In this document: positions 34,013 to 42,962 of the stretch, piece by piece
Numbering within the stretch: the first letter of the stretch is position 1
Layout of the letters: each line of letters starts with the position of its first letter
Source of the DNA: Paracoccaceae bacterium
GTDB taxonomy: Bacteria > Pseudomonadota > Alphaproteobacteria > Rhodobacterales > Rhodobacteraceae
Assembly (NCBI GenBank): GCA_027492585.1
Contig: JAPUEK010000081.1
Span: forward strand, 62,001-126,000
Direction: 5' to 3'
DNA length: 64,000 bases
The notes under the pieces: generated by a model
The model's database searches: none
What the model was told of the DNA's origin: nothing
Seen by the model: only the letters and a program-made list of their open reading frames with translations
Translations under genes and position numbers: made by a program

Positions 34013-36448
34013 ATGCCCTTGCCCTCACAGGCGCAGATCGTCGTCATCGGCGGCGGGATCATCGGTTGCTCGACCGCCTATCACCTCGCGCGCGACCACA
34101 AGGCCGATGTCGTGCTGCTGGAGCAGGGCAAGCTGACCTCCGGCTCCACCTGGCACGCGGCGGGGCTGGTGGGACAGCTCCGCTCCTCCGCCTCGATCAC
34201 CCGCGTGCTCAAATATTCGGTGGAGCTTTACAAGGGGCTGGCCGCCGAAACCGGGCTCGACACCGGCTGGAAGATGACCGGCTGCCTGCGCCTTGCGACC
34301 AATGCCGACCGCTGGACCGAATACCGCCGTCTCGCCACCACCGCCCGCAGCTTCAGCATGGAGATGCATCTCATCACCCCCGCCGAGGTGAAAGAGATGT
34401 GGCCGCTGATGGAGGCGGGCGATCTCGTCGGGGCAAGCTGGCTGCCGACCGATGGTCAGGCGAGCCCCTCCGACATCACCCAGAGCCTTGCGAAGGGCGC
34501 GCGGATGCATGGCGCGCAGATCCATGAGGGCGTGACCGTCACCGGCTTCGGCATGGCGGGCAACCGCATCACCTCGGTCAGGACCGATCAGGGCGAGATC
34601 CTCTGCGACAAGGTGGTGAACTGCGCCGGCATGTGGGCGCGGCAGGTCGGCGCCATGGCAGGCGTCAACGTGCCGCTGCAACCCGTCAAGCACCAGTATA
34701 TCGTGACCGAGCGGATCGAGGGCCTCTCCCCCGATGCCCCGACCCTGCGCGACCCCGACCGCCGCACCTATTTCAAGGAAGAGGTCGGCGGCCTCGTTAT
34801 GGGCGGCTATGAGCCGGACCCGCAGCCCTGGGTCACCGGCAACATCCCGGAAAACTGGGAATTCCGGCTGTTCGACGATGATTACGACCATTTCGGCCAG
34901 CATCTTGAACAGGCGATCGCCCGCGTCCCGGCGCTTGAGACCACCGGCGTCAAGCAGATGATCAACGGGGCGGAAAGCTTCACCCCCGACGGGAATTTCA
35001 TCCTCGGCCTGGGGCCGGAATGTGCGAACATGTTCGTCGGCGCCGGCTTCAACGCCTTCGGCATCGCCTCGGGCGGGGGGGCGGGCTGGGTGCTGGCCGA
35101 ATGGGTCATGTCCGGCGAGGCGCCGCTCGACCTCTGGGCCGTGGACATCCGCCGCTTCTCGGCGCTGCACCGCGACCGCGACTGGGTGAAGGAACGCACC
35201 TGCGAGGCCTATGGCAAGCATTACACCATCGGCTTCCCGCATGAGGAATATACCTCCGGCCGGCCCCGCATCACCTCCCCGCTCTACCAGCGGCTTCAGG
35301 GCCACGGTGCGGTCTTCGGATCGAAGCTCGGCTGGGAGCGGCCCAACTGGTTCGCCCCGCAAGGGGTGGAGCCGCGCGACATCTATTCCATGGGCCGGCA
35401 GAACTGGTTCGATGCCGTGGGCGAGGAACACCGCCATTGCCGCGAGGCCGTCGGGATCTTCGACCAGTCCTCCTTCGCCAAATACGAGGTGACGGGGGCG
35501 GATGCGGCGGCGGCGCTTGAGGCGATCTGCGCCAACCGGGTGGCGCGCGGGCCGGGGCGGCTGACCTATACGCAGATGCTGAACTCGCGCGGCGGGATCG
35601 AGGCCGACCTGACCGTGGCGCAACTGGCGGCGGACCGCTTCTATCTGGTGACCGGGACGGGCTTCCGCACCCATGATGCCGCCTGGATCACCGACCATCT
35701 GGCCGGCGATGCCGCCTTGCGCGACGTGACCGAGGATTGGGGCGTCCTGTCCCTCATGGGACCGAAATCGCGGGAGGTGCTGGCACGGGTGACGGGCGCG
35801 GACGTGTCGAACGCCGCCTTCCCCTTCGGCCATGCCCGCGAGATTTCGGTGGCCGGAACCGCAGTGCTGGCCCTGCGCGTGACCTATGTGGGCGAGCTCG
35901 GCTGGGAGCTGCATGTGCCGCTGGCCGCAACCGGCGCGGTGTTCGACGCGCTGATGGCGGCGGGGGCGGCGGAGGGGATCCGCCCGCTCGGCTACCGCGC
36001 CATCGAAAGCCTGCGGCTGGAAAAGGGCTATCGCGCCTGGTCGGCCGACATCACCCCGAACGACACGCCCATCGAGGCGGGCCTCGGCTGGGCGGTGAAG
36101 CTGCGGTCGGGGGCGGAGTTCCTCGGCCGGGCCGCGCTTCTGGCGGCGGCGGAAAGGCCGCTGGCCAAGCGGCTGGCGGGCTTCACGGTGGCCGATCCCT
36201 CGGCGGTGCTGGTCGGGCGCGAGACGGTGCTGCGCGACGGGGTGCCGGTCGGCTATCTGACCTCCGGCGGCTATGGCTATACGATCGGCAAGAGCATCGG
36301 CTACGGCTATCTGCGTAGGGCGGAAGGGGTGAGCGAAGACTGGATCGCGGCGGGCCGCTATGAGCTTGTCGTGGCCAACGAAGTCCTGCCCGCCGAGGTC
36401 TCGCTGGCCCCCTTCTACGATCCGGGCAATGGGCGGGTGAAAGCGTAG
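34013..36448 (+). CDS. FAD oxidoreductase-GcvT fusion (dimethylglycine/sarcosine dehydrogenase family)
   Basis: An 811-residue protein. A DAO-type FAD domain occupies about 1-370 (VIGGGIIGCSTAYHLA at 12-27, then SGSTWHAAGLVGQLR). A linking FAO_M region covers about 375-430, and a tetrahydrofolate-binding GcvT module about 440-811 (LEKGYRAWSADITPNDTP). This layout is that of dimethylglycine and sarcosine dehydrogenases, which demethylate an amine and pass the carbon to tetrahydrofolate. GGGAGG precedes ATG at 34013. Together with the upstream demethylase it would recycle methyl groups. Exact substrate is not determined. Confidence 0.87.
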   Translation: MPLPSQAQIVVIGGGIIGCSTAYHLARDHKADVVLLEQGKLTSGSTWHAAGLVGQLRSSASITRVLKYSVELYKGLAAETGLDTGWKMTGCLRLATNADRWTEYRRLATTARSFSMEMHLITPAEVKEMWPLMEAGDLVGASWLPTDGQASPSDITQSLAKGARMHGAQIHEGVTVTGFGMAGNRITSVRTDQGEILCDKVVNCAGMWARQVGAMAGVNVPLQPVKHQYIVTERIEGLSPDAPTLRDPDRRTYFKEEVGGLVMGGYEPDPQPWVTGNIPENWEFRLFDDDYDHFGQHLEQAIARVPALETTGVKQMINGAESFTPDGNFILGLGPECANMFVGAGFNAFGIASGGGAGWVLAEWVMSGEAPLDLWAVDIRRFSALHRDRDWVKERTCEAYGKHYTIGFPHEEYTSGRPRITSPLYQRLQGHGAVFGSKLGWERPNWFAPQGVEPRDIYSMGRQNWFDAVGEEHRHCREAVGIFDQSSFAKYEVTGADAAAALEAICANRVARGPGRLTYTQMLNSRGGIEADLTVAQLAADRFYLVTGTGFRTHDAAWITDHLAGDAALRDVTEDWGVLSLMGPKSREVLARVTGADVSNAAFPFGHAREISVAGTAVLALRVTYVGELGWELHVPLAATGAVFDALMAAGAAEGIRPLGYRAIESLRLEKGYRAWSADITPNDTPIEAGLGWAVKLRSGAEFLGRAALLAAAERPLAKRLAGFTVADPSAVLVGRETVLRDGVPVGYLTSGGYGYTIGKSIGYGYLRRAEGVSEDWIAAGRYELVVANEVLPAEVSLAPFYDPGNGRVKA

Positions 36449-36532
36449 GGGCCTGTCACGTCAAACCGCAGGAGGCGCGCTCATGCGGCGCCCCTCCATT
36501 CTCTGTCTGAAAATGTCCTGCGGATGAGGTCT

Positions 36533-36552
36533 GGAGGGGGCAAAACCCCTCC
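36533..36552. terminator. hairpin between the GcvT fusion and the NYN gene
   Basis: GGAGGGG (36533-36539) pairs with CCCCTCC (36546-36552) around a GCAAAA loop, 85 bases after the stop. The rest of this 211-base gap shows no convincing gene. Confidence 0.45.
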
Positions 36553-36659
36553 CGCGCCGCGGCAGGGCGCCCTCCCCGCCAAATCCGCGCCTTGCCCCCT
36601 AGCCCCTATCCGACCCGCCCGCTTTCGGGCAAAAGGAGGCAAAAGCAAAGGATCTGCCC

Positions 36660-37415
36660 ATGCCGCAAGACCCCCACCCCGGACGCGCGCCCTTTCTGGC
36701 CGTGCTGATCGACGCCGACAATATCCCCGCCCGCCATGCCGAGGCGATCCTCGCCGAGATCGCCGCTTACGGCGAGCCGAGCCTGCGGCGCGTCTATGGC
36801 GACTGGTCGAGCCAGGCGCTCGGTCAGTGGAAGGAACAGGCGCGCAATCTCGGGCTGGTGATGCATCAGCAATCGGCCAATACCAAGGGCAAGAACGCCT
36901 CCGACATCGGGCTTGTGATCGACGCCATGGACATCCTCCATGCCGGCAAGGCCGATGGTTTCGTGCTGGTCTCCTCGGACAGCGATTTCACCCGGCTCGC
37001 CAGCCGCATCCGCGAGGACGGGTTGCAGGTCATCGGCATCGGCGAAGCCAAGACCCCGGAAAGCCTGCGGAAAGTCTGCAACCGTTTCGTGCTGATCGAG
37101 AATATCGTGGCGGGGGAAGATGCGGCCCCGGCCGCCTCCCCCTCCTCCGCGACCGCCGCCGAGCCCGAGGGCCGCAGGGCCAAGGAGCCGCCCGCCAAGG
37201 CGATCCCGCTGATCCTGGACGCGATGAAGAAGATCGACCCGGATCAGGACTGGTATTCGCTCGGCCCCATCGGGCAGGTGCTGACCCAGCTCCACCCCGA
37301 TTTCGACCCGCGCAGCTACGGCAGCCCGAAACTGTCGGACCTGCTCCGCAAGATCAGCCGGTTCGAGGTGCAGCCCGGCCCGAACAATGCGGTGATCGTG
37401 CGCGACAAGGCCTGA
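36660..37415 (+). CDS. NYN-domain protein with C-terminal OST-HTH/LOTUS domain
   Basis: A 251-residue protein. The N-terminal NYN (PIN-like) domain (about 10-135) carries the acidic pattern expected of a metal-dependent RNase: IDADN (D18, D20), NASDIGLVIDAMD (D82, D89) and SSDSDF (D107, D109). A variable Ala/Pro-rich linker leads to a LOTUS/OST-HTH domain (about 175-251, IPLILDAMKKI...SKLSDLLRKISRFEV-like). The family is linked to RNA binding and turnover in bacteria. It appears to be a single-gene unit unrelated to the surrounding catabolic operons and converges on the next minus-strand gene. Confidence 0.87.
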   Translation: MPQDPHPGRAPFLAVLIDADNIPARHAEAILAEIAAYGEPSLRRVYGDWSSQALGQWKEQARNLGLVMHQQSANTKGKNASDIGLVIDAMDILHAGKADGFVLVSSDSDFTRLASRIREDGLQVIGIGEAKTPESLRKVCNRFVLIENIVAGEDAAPAASPSSATAAEPEGRRAKEPPAKAIPLILDAMKKIDPDQDWYSLGPIGQVLTQLHPDFDPRSYGSPKLSDLLRKISRFEVQPGPNNAVIVRDKA

Positions 37416-37501
37416 GCGGCCTTGACGGCAGGCCGGAGCGGTGCGCTGCGCCGTGAAGGTGCAGCCTCCCCTCAGGCCGCCCCCCGTGAAAAGTTCTGAC
37501 T

Positions 37502-37523
37502 GGCAGAGGCCATCGCCTCTGCC
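37502..37523. terminator. bidirectional hairpin between convergent genes
   Basis: GGCAGAGGC (37502-37510) pairs perfectly with GCCTCTGCC (37515-37523) around CATC. It lies between the NYN gene (+) and the Tm-1-like gene (-) and could terminate both. Confidence 0.55.
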
Positions 37524-37565
37524 ATGCGGTGCCGGTTCCCCTTCCAGCCGGAGGGCGGCGTCCGC

Positions 37566-38801
37566 TCAGCCCGGCAGCGCGACCCGCCCCTCGGCAATCC
37601 AGCCGTCCAGCACCCTCAGCGCCGCTTCGTCGAAGGCCGGATCGTTGATATGGGCGTCGATCTCTACCAGCGTCACATTCGGCGGACAGGCGGCGCGCAT
37701 CTCGGCGCAGAAGGCGGCAAGCGCCTCGGGGTCGGACAGCGGCCCACCGGCGCGGTCCCATTCGTTGCCGCCCTGCACGGGCAGCAGGAAGGTCACAGGC
37801 CCCCGCGCCCCGGCCAGCTTGGCACAGATCGCCCGCGCCGTGGCCCGGCGCTGATCGGCGCTTTGCACCACCGAGGTCAGCAGCCGGTTATGGGCATGGG
37901 CCGGGGTATCGCGGAAGGGTTCCGGCATCGGATGCCAGCCCACAAAGTCGATGAGGTCGTAGCAGCCGATCGACACGATCTGCGGGATGCCGCGCGCGCC
38001 GGCGTTTTCCATCCGGTCCGCCCCGGCGGACAAGGCCGAGCCGTAAAGATGGTTCGCCACCTCCTGCGGGGCGAAATCCATCACCGCGGCGAAGGCGCCC
38101 TGCGCCGCAAGCGCCTCGAAGGCGCGGCCGCCCATGCCGGTGGCGTGAAAGACCGCGACCTCGTAGCCCCGCGCTTCGAGCGCCGGTTTCAGCGTGGTCA
38201 TGTAGCGCAGCACGGTCTTGCCGAAGCTGGTCATGCCGATCAGCGGCCGGTCGCGGGCCGGAGGCTCCACCGCCCGCGCAGCCCCGAGCACCGCCCCCGC
38301 CGCCTGGCTGAGCGAGGCCTTGCAGACCGAATTCAGCCCGTAAAGCCCGCCCGCCCAGAGGATCATCTGGGTATCCGCGGCAAGCCGCTCCGGCGGGATC
38401 ATCGGGCTGAAGGCGACGGTGGAGACGATATACTTCGGCACGCCCAGCGGCAGGGCCGCGCAGAGGTCGAGCGCCAGATCCGTTCCCATCGAGCCGCCGA
38501 GCACCAGCACCCCGTCGAAGCGCCCCTCCCGGTACAGCCGGGCCGCAAGGGCGGCGGCGCCCCGCGCCATGGCCTGCATGGCGATATTCTCATCCTCTGC
38601 CGCGATGATCGCCGCAATGGTGGTGCCGGCTTCGGCCGCCACATCCTCCTTCGACCAGCCGGTCGGCTGGCGCGGATGGCCGAGGACGGAGACATCCATG
38701 CTCAGCACCTCGCCGCCCTGGGCGCGGATCACCGAGGCGAGGTAGGACAGTTCGTCGTCCTTGGTGTCATAGGTGCCGGCGATGAGGATGCGGTTGCCCA
38801 T
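37566..38801 (-). CDS. Tm-1-like ATP-binding protein (UPF0261)
   Basis: A 411-residue member of the UPF0261/Tm-1 family, recognised by ILIAGTYDTKDDELSYLA at the N-terminus, GVLVLGGSMGTDLA near 98-111, and VVHATGMGG-type and NRLLTSVVQSA segments. Plant Tm-1 binds a viral replicase and ATP. Bacterial members are of unknown function and usually sit with a phosphoenolpyruvate-hydrolase-like TIM barrel, which is absent here. It follows the aldehyde dehydrogenase gene on the same strand after repeat element E. Confidence 0.82.
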   Translation of the reverse strand: MGNRILIAGTYDTKDDELSYLASVIRAQGGEVLSMDVSVLGHPRQPTGWSKEDVAAEAGTTIAAIIAAEDENIAMQAMARGAAALAARLYREGRFDGVLVLGGSMGTDLALDLCAALPLGVPKYIVSTVAFSPMIPPERLAADTQMILWAGGLYGLNSVCKASLSQAAGAVLGAARAVEPPARDRPLIGMTSFGKTVLRYMTTLKPALEARGYEVAVFHATGMGGRAFEALAAQGAFAAVMDFAPQEVANHLYGSALSAGADRMENAGARGIPQIVSIGCYDLIDFVGWHPMPEPFRDTPAHAHNRLLTSVVQSADQRRATARAICAKLAGARGPVTFLLPVQGGNEWDRAGGPLSDPEALAAFCAEMRAACPPNVTLVEIDAHINDPAFDEAALRVLDGWIAEGRVALPG

Positions 38802-38839
38802 TTTCGGTTCCTTCGGCGGGCGGTTCGGCGGCGGGCGGC

Positions 38840-38890
38840 GGGGGTTTCACACCCCCGCACCCCCGTGGGATATTTAGGCACAGTGGATGG
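38840..38890. repeat. interspersed ATATTT element, copy E (half, degenerate)
   Basis: GGGGGTTTCACACCCCC hairpin followed by GCACCCCCGTGGGATATTTAGGCACAGTGGATGG. The left part matches copy D (23080-23125) closely, but the ATGAAAG core is GTGGATGG and there is no right arm. It separates the Tm-1-like and aldehyde dehydrogenase genes. Confidence 0.6.
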
Positions 38891-38899
38891 CGAAGGGGG

Positions 38900-40384
38900 T
38901 CAGAGCTGGATCCAGGCGGTCTTGAGATCCGTGTATTTGTCGAGCGCATGGAGCGATTTGTCATGGCCATTGCCGGATTGCTTCATGCCGCCGAGCGGCA
39001 CGGTGGTGTCGGAGCCGCCATAGGTGTTCACATGGACGATGCCCGAGCGGATGGCGCGGATCATCCGGTGGGCGCGGGAGAGGTTGGCGGTCCACAGCCC
39101 GGCGGCGAGGCCGAAATCGGTGGCATTGGCGAGGCTTGCGGCCTCCGCCTCGGTAGTGAAGGGGGTGACGGCGAGGACGGGGCCGAAGACCTCTTCGCGG
39201 AAGAGCCGGTGATGGGGGGCGACATCGGTGATGATGGTCGGCTCCATATAGGTGCCGCCGGTCTCCTCCAGCACGCGCCTGCCGCCGGTGACGAGGCGGC
39301 CGCCTTCGCGCGTGGCATCGGCGATGAAACCGAGATTGCCGGCCAGTTGCGTCTCGGAATTCACCGCGCCGATCTGGGTGGCAAGGTCGAGCGGATTGCC
39401 GAGCGTCATCGCCGCCGCAGCCCTGGCTAGCGCCGCGACGAACTCGTCATGGATGGCGGCTTCGACCAGAAGCCGGGAGCCTGCGACACAGACCTGCCCC
39501 GCGTTGCGGAAGATCGCGGTCGCCGCGGCTTTGGCCGCCTGCGCGAGATCGGACGCATCGGCGAAGACGATGTTCGGGCTCTTGCCGCCCAGTTCCAGAT
39601 AGCAGCGCTTCAGGTTCGATTGCGCGGAATATTGCAGCAGCCGGCGCCCGGTGGCACCGGAGCCGGTGAAGACCAGCACATCGACATCCATGGAAAGCGC
39701 GAGCGCCTCCCCCGTCACCCGGCCCGGCCCGGTCACGACGTTGAAGACGCCGGGCGGCACCCCGGCCTCAAGCGCCAGTTCCGCAAGCCGGATCAGGGTC
39801 AGGGAAGCGGTCTCGGCCGGTTTCAGAACGATGGAATTGCCGGCGGCGAGCGCCGGGGCGATCTTCCAGGCGCCGATCATCAGCGGGAAGTTCCACGGCA
39901 CGATGGCCGCGACGACGCCGACCGGCTCCCGGTGGATGAGGGCGAGCACGCTTTCCGCCGTGGGGGCGATCTCGCCATACACCTTGTCGAGCGCCTCGGC
40001 GTAGTAGCGGAAGGTGCCGGCGGCGCTTCCCGGCTCCGCCTTCAGCGCCATGCCGATATCGGTGCCATTGTCGCGCACGCCGAGAACGGCGAGTTCAAGG
40101 GCATGGCTCTCGATCAGGTCGGCGAGGCGGTGCAGCACCGCCTTGCGGCCGGCGGGGGCCATGCGGCTCCAGCTTCCGGCCTCGAAAGCGGCGCGGGCGG
40201 AGGCGGTGGCGCGGCCGACATCCTCGGCCGAGGCGGCGGCGGTCGTGGTCAGGCGCCGCCCGTCGATGGGCGAGAAGACCTCCGTGTCGCCACCCTGCCC
40301 TTCCTGCCAGAGGCCGCCGATCAGCAGCTTCCGGGCGGGAACCGACTGGGCGGCGAGGTGGTCGATCTCGGTCTGGCTGGGCAT
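38900..40384 (-). CDS. aldehyde dehydrogenase (2), PuuC/KauB type
   Basis: NAD(P)-dependent aldehyde dehydrogenase, 494 residues. Catalytic Cys is in FRNAGQVCVAGSRL and Glu in LELGGKSPN. NFPLMIGAWKIAPALAAGNS and the C-terminal GGMKQSGNGHDKSLHALDKYTDLKT are characteristic of gamma-glutamyl- or 4-aminobutyraldehyde dehydrogenases. With the adjacent APC permease and class III aminotransferase it forms a likely amine utilisation set: transaminate an amine to an aldehyde, then oxidise it. It shares only general family similarity with the enzyme at 23893. Confidence 0.87.
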   Translation of the reverse strand: MPSQTEIDHLAAQSVPARKLLIGGLWQEGQGGDTEVFSPIDGRRLTTTAAASAEDVGRATASARAAFEAGSWSRMAPAGRKAVLHRLADLIESHALELAVLGVRDNGTDIGMALKAEPGSAAGTFRYYAEALDKVYGEIAPTAESVLALIHREPVGVVAAIVPWNFPLMIGAWKIAPALAAGNSIVLKPAETASLTLIRLAELALEAGVPPGVFNVVTGPGRVTGEALALSMDVDVLVFTGSGATGRRLLQYSAQSNLKRCYLELGGKSPNIVFADASDLAQAAKAAATAIFRNAGQVCVAGSRLLVEAAIHDEFVAALARAAAAMTLGNPLDLATQIGAVNSETQLAGNLGFIADATREGGRLVTGGRRVLEETGGTYMEPTIITDVAPHHRLFREEVFGPVLAVTPFTTEAEAASLANATDFGLAAGLWTANLSRAHRMIRAIRSGIVHVNTYGGSDTTVPLGGMKQSGNGHDKSLHALDKYTDLKTAWIQL

Positions 40385-40462
40385 GGCACGTCCTTGGGGA
40401 GGCGATGGCGGAAGGCAGGAAAAAGGGCGGCCCGCGACAGGCCGCGCCCCAGGAGTTCCGGC

Positions 40463-41905
40463 TCAGACCTTGGTCTTGCCGAGGGATTTGAACCGTTCCG
40501 GATCGCGGCCGGCAAGCAGCGAGGCAAGCAGGTAGCCGATCGCCCCGAAGAGCGGGACGAGCGCGGGAATGGCGATGCTCAGCGGCCCTTCCGCCCCGGT
40601 CAGCGCCCCGAAGTCGCGGAAGATGATGACGAAGAGATAGGCCATCACCAGTCCGGTCAGCGCCGGCAGGATCTTGGTGGACAAGGCGCTTTCCCCCATC
40701 CCGTCCTTCATGAAATAGGCGATGACGGCAAAGGAGGTCAGCGCCATCAGCCCGAGGATGCCGAGCGTGCCGACCTGCGTCATCCAGACGAAGAGGTTCA
40801 GCACCGGGTCCAGCCCCTGCACGACGAAGAGCCCGACGACGACCACCGCGATGATGGTCTGGGCCACCGAGCCGATATGCGGCGACTGGTGGCGGGCATG
40901 GGTGAAGCCCACGGCATCGGGCAGGATGCCCTCGCGCCCGGCCACGAACTTGTAGCGCGCCACGGCATTGTGGAAGGCCAGCACCGCCGCGAAGATCGAG
41001 GTCATGAAGAGCACGCCCATCACCTGGGTCAGGAAACTGCCGATATAGGTCTCGCCCAGCATGAAGAGGAAGCCCGAGGGGTCGGGCATCCCCTGCAGCG
41101 TCGGCAGGAGCTGATCCACGCCGATCCCCATGGTCATCAGCCAGGAGGTGATGGTGTAGAAGATGCCGATGGCCAGAACCGAGATGAAGGTGGCCCGCGG
41201 CACGGTCACGGAGGGGTTGCGCGCCTCTTCGGAATAGATCGTCGTCGCCTCGAAGCCGATGAAGCCCGCAAAGCAGAAGAGGAAGCCGATGGAGGGCGTG
41301 CCGGAGGTGATCTGGCTCCAGGTGAAGGGTTGCAGGTTGAGGCCCGCGGCCCCGCCCTTGAAGAGGATCGACAGGTTGAGGAAGACCACGATGGCGAATT
41401 CCGCCAGCACCAGCAGCATCAGCACCTTGGCCGAGAGGTCCACCTGCCGGTAGCCGAGAACGGCGACGAGCGCGATGGCGATATAGGTCCAGACATACCA
41501 GGGCCAGTCGAGCCCCCATGCCGCGAAAGTGCCGGAGGCCACGGCGCCGAGGAGCCCCATCAGGCCGACCTGCATGGCATTGTAGGACAGGATGGCGATC
41601 ATCGCCGCCGCCCCGCCCGCCCGGCCACCCAGACCCTGCGCGGCGAAGGCATAGAAGGCACCCGCGTTCTTCACATGCCGCGACATGGCGACATAGCCGA
41701 CCGAGAAAGCCAGAAGGATCAGCGTCACGATGGCAAAGCTGCCCGCGATCCCGGCCCCGTTGCCGAAGAGCATCGACGGCGGGATGCCGCCACCTGCGCC
41801 GGTCAGAGGGGCCGCCGCCGAAACCACCATGAAGGTGATGGCGCCGACGCCGAGCGAGTTCTTCCTGAGCTGGTTGGTCGGGATGCCTGCGCTGCTGTCA
41901 GCCAT
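40463..41905 (-). CDS. APC-family amino acid/amine permease
   Basis: Secondary transporter with about 12 membrane spans, 480 residues. It opens NQLRKNSLGVGAITFMVVSAAAPLTG and keeps the APC features GNGAGIAG and GFIGFEATTIYSEEARNP. ATG at 41905 is chosen because GGGAGG lies 6 bases upstream; the longer frame to 41950 is unsupported. It is the first gene of the minus-strand amine operon (permease, aldehyde dehydrogenase, Tm-1-like) and is divergent from the IclR gene. Confidence 0.87.
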   Translation of the reverse strand: MADSSAGIPTNQLRKNSLGVGAITFMVVSAAAPLTGAGGGIPPSMLFGNGAGIAGSFAIVTLILLAFSVGYVAMSRHVKNAGAFYAFAAQGLGGRAGGAAAMIAILSYNAMQVGLMGLLGAVASGTFAAWGLDWPWYVWTYIAIALVAVLGYRQVDLSAKVLMLLVLAEFAIVVFLNLSILFKGGAAGLNLQPFTWSQITSGTPSIGFLFCFAGFIGFEATTIYSEEARNPSVTVPRATFISVLAIGIFYTITSWLMTMGIGVDQLLPTLQGMPDPSGFLFMLGETYIGSFLTQVMGVLFMTSIFAAVLAFHNAVARYKFVAGREGILPDAVGFTHARHQSPHIGSVAQTIIAVVVVGLFVVQGLDPVLNLFVWMTQVGTLGILGLMALTSFAVIAYFMKDGMGESALSTKILPALTGLVMAYLFVIIFRDFGALTGAEGPLSIAIPALVPLFGAIGYLLASLLAGRDPERFKSLGKTKV

Positions 41906-42022
41906 TGGCGCGCCCTCCCCAACACATCGCGCCGCAGCACGGCGTTTCATATCCGGTCATTCGCGTTCCCTTCCTTGTCGAGCGCCGTGCGGGAGCCTGC
42001 CCGAACGGTCGGTTTATTATAT

Positions 42023-42035
42023 GAACCGATGGTTC
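42023..42035. promoter_or_regulatory. GAACC-N3-GGTTC palindrome between divergent genes
   Basis: GAACCGATGGTTC is a perfect interrupted palindrome in an AT-rich part of the 238-base gap between the APC permease (-) and IclR (+) genes. An imperfect relative (GAACGGTCGGTT) begins at 42003. A TTGACT at 42044 could be a -35 for the IclR gene. It is the best operator candidate for the IclR protein. Confidence 0.5.
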
Positions 42036-42143
42036 GAAAACATTTGACTATCTCCGGTCCTTTCTGTCAACTGAAATGAGTCGGGCGAAAGTCAGCTTTG
42101 GCGCGCAGGGCGGGGTCATCGGGAGGCAGATAGGGGGAGGCAG

Positions 42144-42929
42144 ATGGGAACGGTTTCCAAAGCACTGGAATTGCTTGACCTTTTCACGCGCGCCAGCCCG
42201 CTGATCGGACTTTCCGATATGGCGCGGCTTGCGGGGCTGAACAAGGCCACCTGCTTTCGCCTGCTGAGCGAACTGGCGGAGCACGGGCTGGTGGAGCAGG
42301 TCGGCACGGCGCGGGAATACCGGCTTGGCCCGGCCCTCCTGCGGCTTGCGGCGCTGCGCGAAGCACAAGTGCCGACGCGCGAAGCGGCAATGCCGGTGCT
42401 TCAGGCGCTTGCCCAGCGGACCAGCGAGACGGCGCATCTGTCGCTGCTGATCGGCGGGCAACTGCGCCCGCTCGTCCATGCCTACAGCTCCGCCCATGCC
42501 ACCCGCGTCACGCTCGACGATACCGACACCCTGCCCTTTCATGCCACCTCCTCGGGGCTGGCGGTGCTGGCCTTCCAGCCCGATGCCTTCCGCGAGACCG
42601 TGCTGGCCCAGACCCTGCCGCGCCTGACCCGCAGCACGGAGACCGATCCCGGCACCCTGCGCGCCCGCATCGCCGAAGTCCGCAGCCTCGGCTATGCCGA
42701 AAGCCGTGGGGGCTATGAAAGCGATGTCCATTCCATGGCCGTACCGCTCTTCGATGCGCTGGGGGGCTGTTCGGGCGCGGTTGCGGTCGCCGCCCTCGGC
42801 TCGCGCATGAGCGAGCAGCAGCGACGGCTCATCCGCTACAGCCTGATGCAGGCCGGGACCGAAATCACCACACTTTGGGGCGGCAGCCTGCCCTCCGATA
42901 TCGTGACGCTCTGGCGTCTTGCGGCCTGA
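42144..42929 (+). CDS. IclR-family transcriptional regulator
   Basis: Regulator of 261 residues with an N-terminal winged helix-turn-helix (KALELLDLF..., GLSDMARLAGLNKATCFRLL about 21-41) and a C-terminal IclR effector domain from about 80. It is divergent from the APC permease operon and 33 bases ahead of the aminotransferase gene, so it can govern both arms of the amine module. Confidence 0.88.
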   Translation: MGTVSKALELLDLFTRASPLIGLSDMARLAGLNKATCFRLLSELAEHGLVEQVGTAREYRLGPALLRLAALREAQVPTREAAMPVLQALAQRTSETAHLSLLIGGQLRPLVHAYSSAHATRVTLDDTDTLPFHATSSGLAVLAFQPDAFRETVLAQTLPRLTRSTETDPGTLRARIAEVRSLGYAESRGGYESDVHSMAVPLFDALGGCSGAVAVAALGSRMSEQQRRLIRYSLMQAGTEITTLWGGSLPSDIVTLWRLAA

Positions 42930-42962
42930 ACCGAGCAAGAGCCGAGCCCAGAAAGGACTGAG

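Noticed and set aside
39449-42079. 876-codon plus-strand frame
   Set aside because: Antisense to the second aldehyde dehydrogenase and the APC permease; His/Arg/Glu-rich translation with no recognisable domain.
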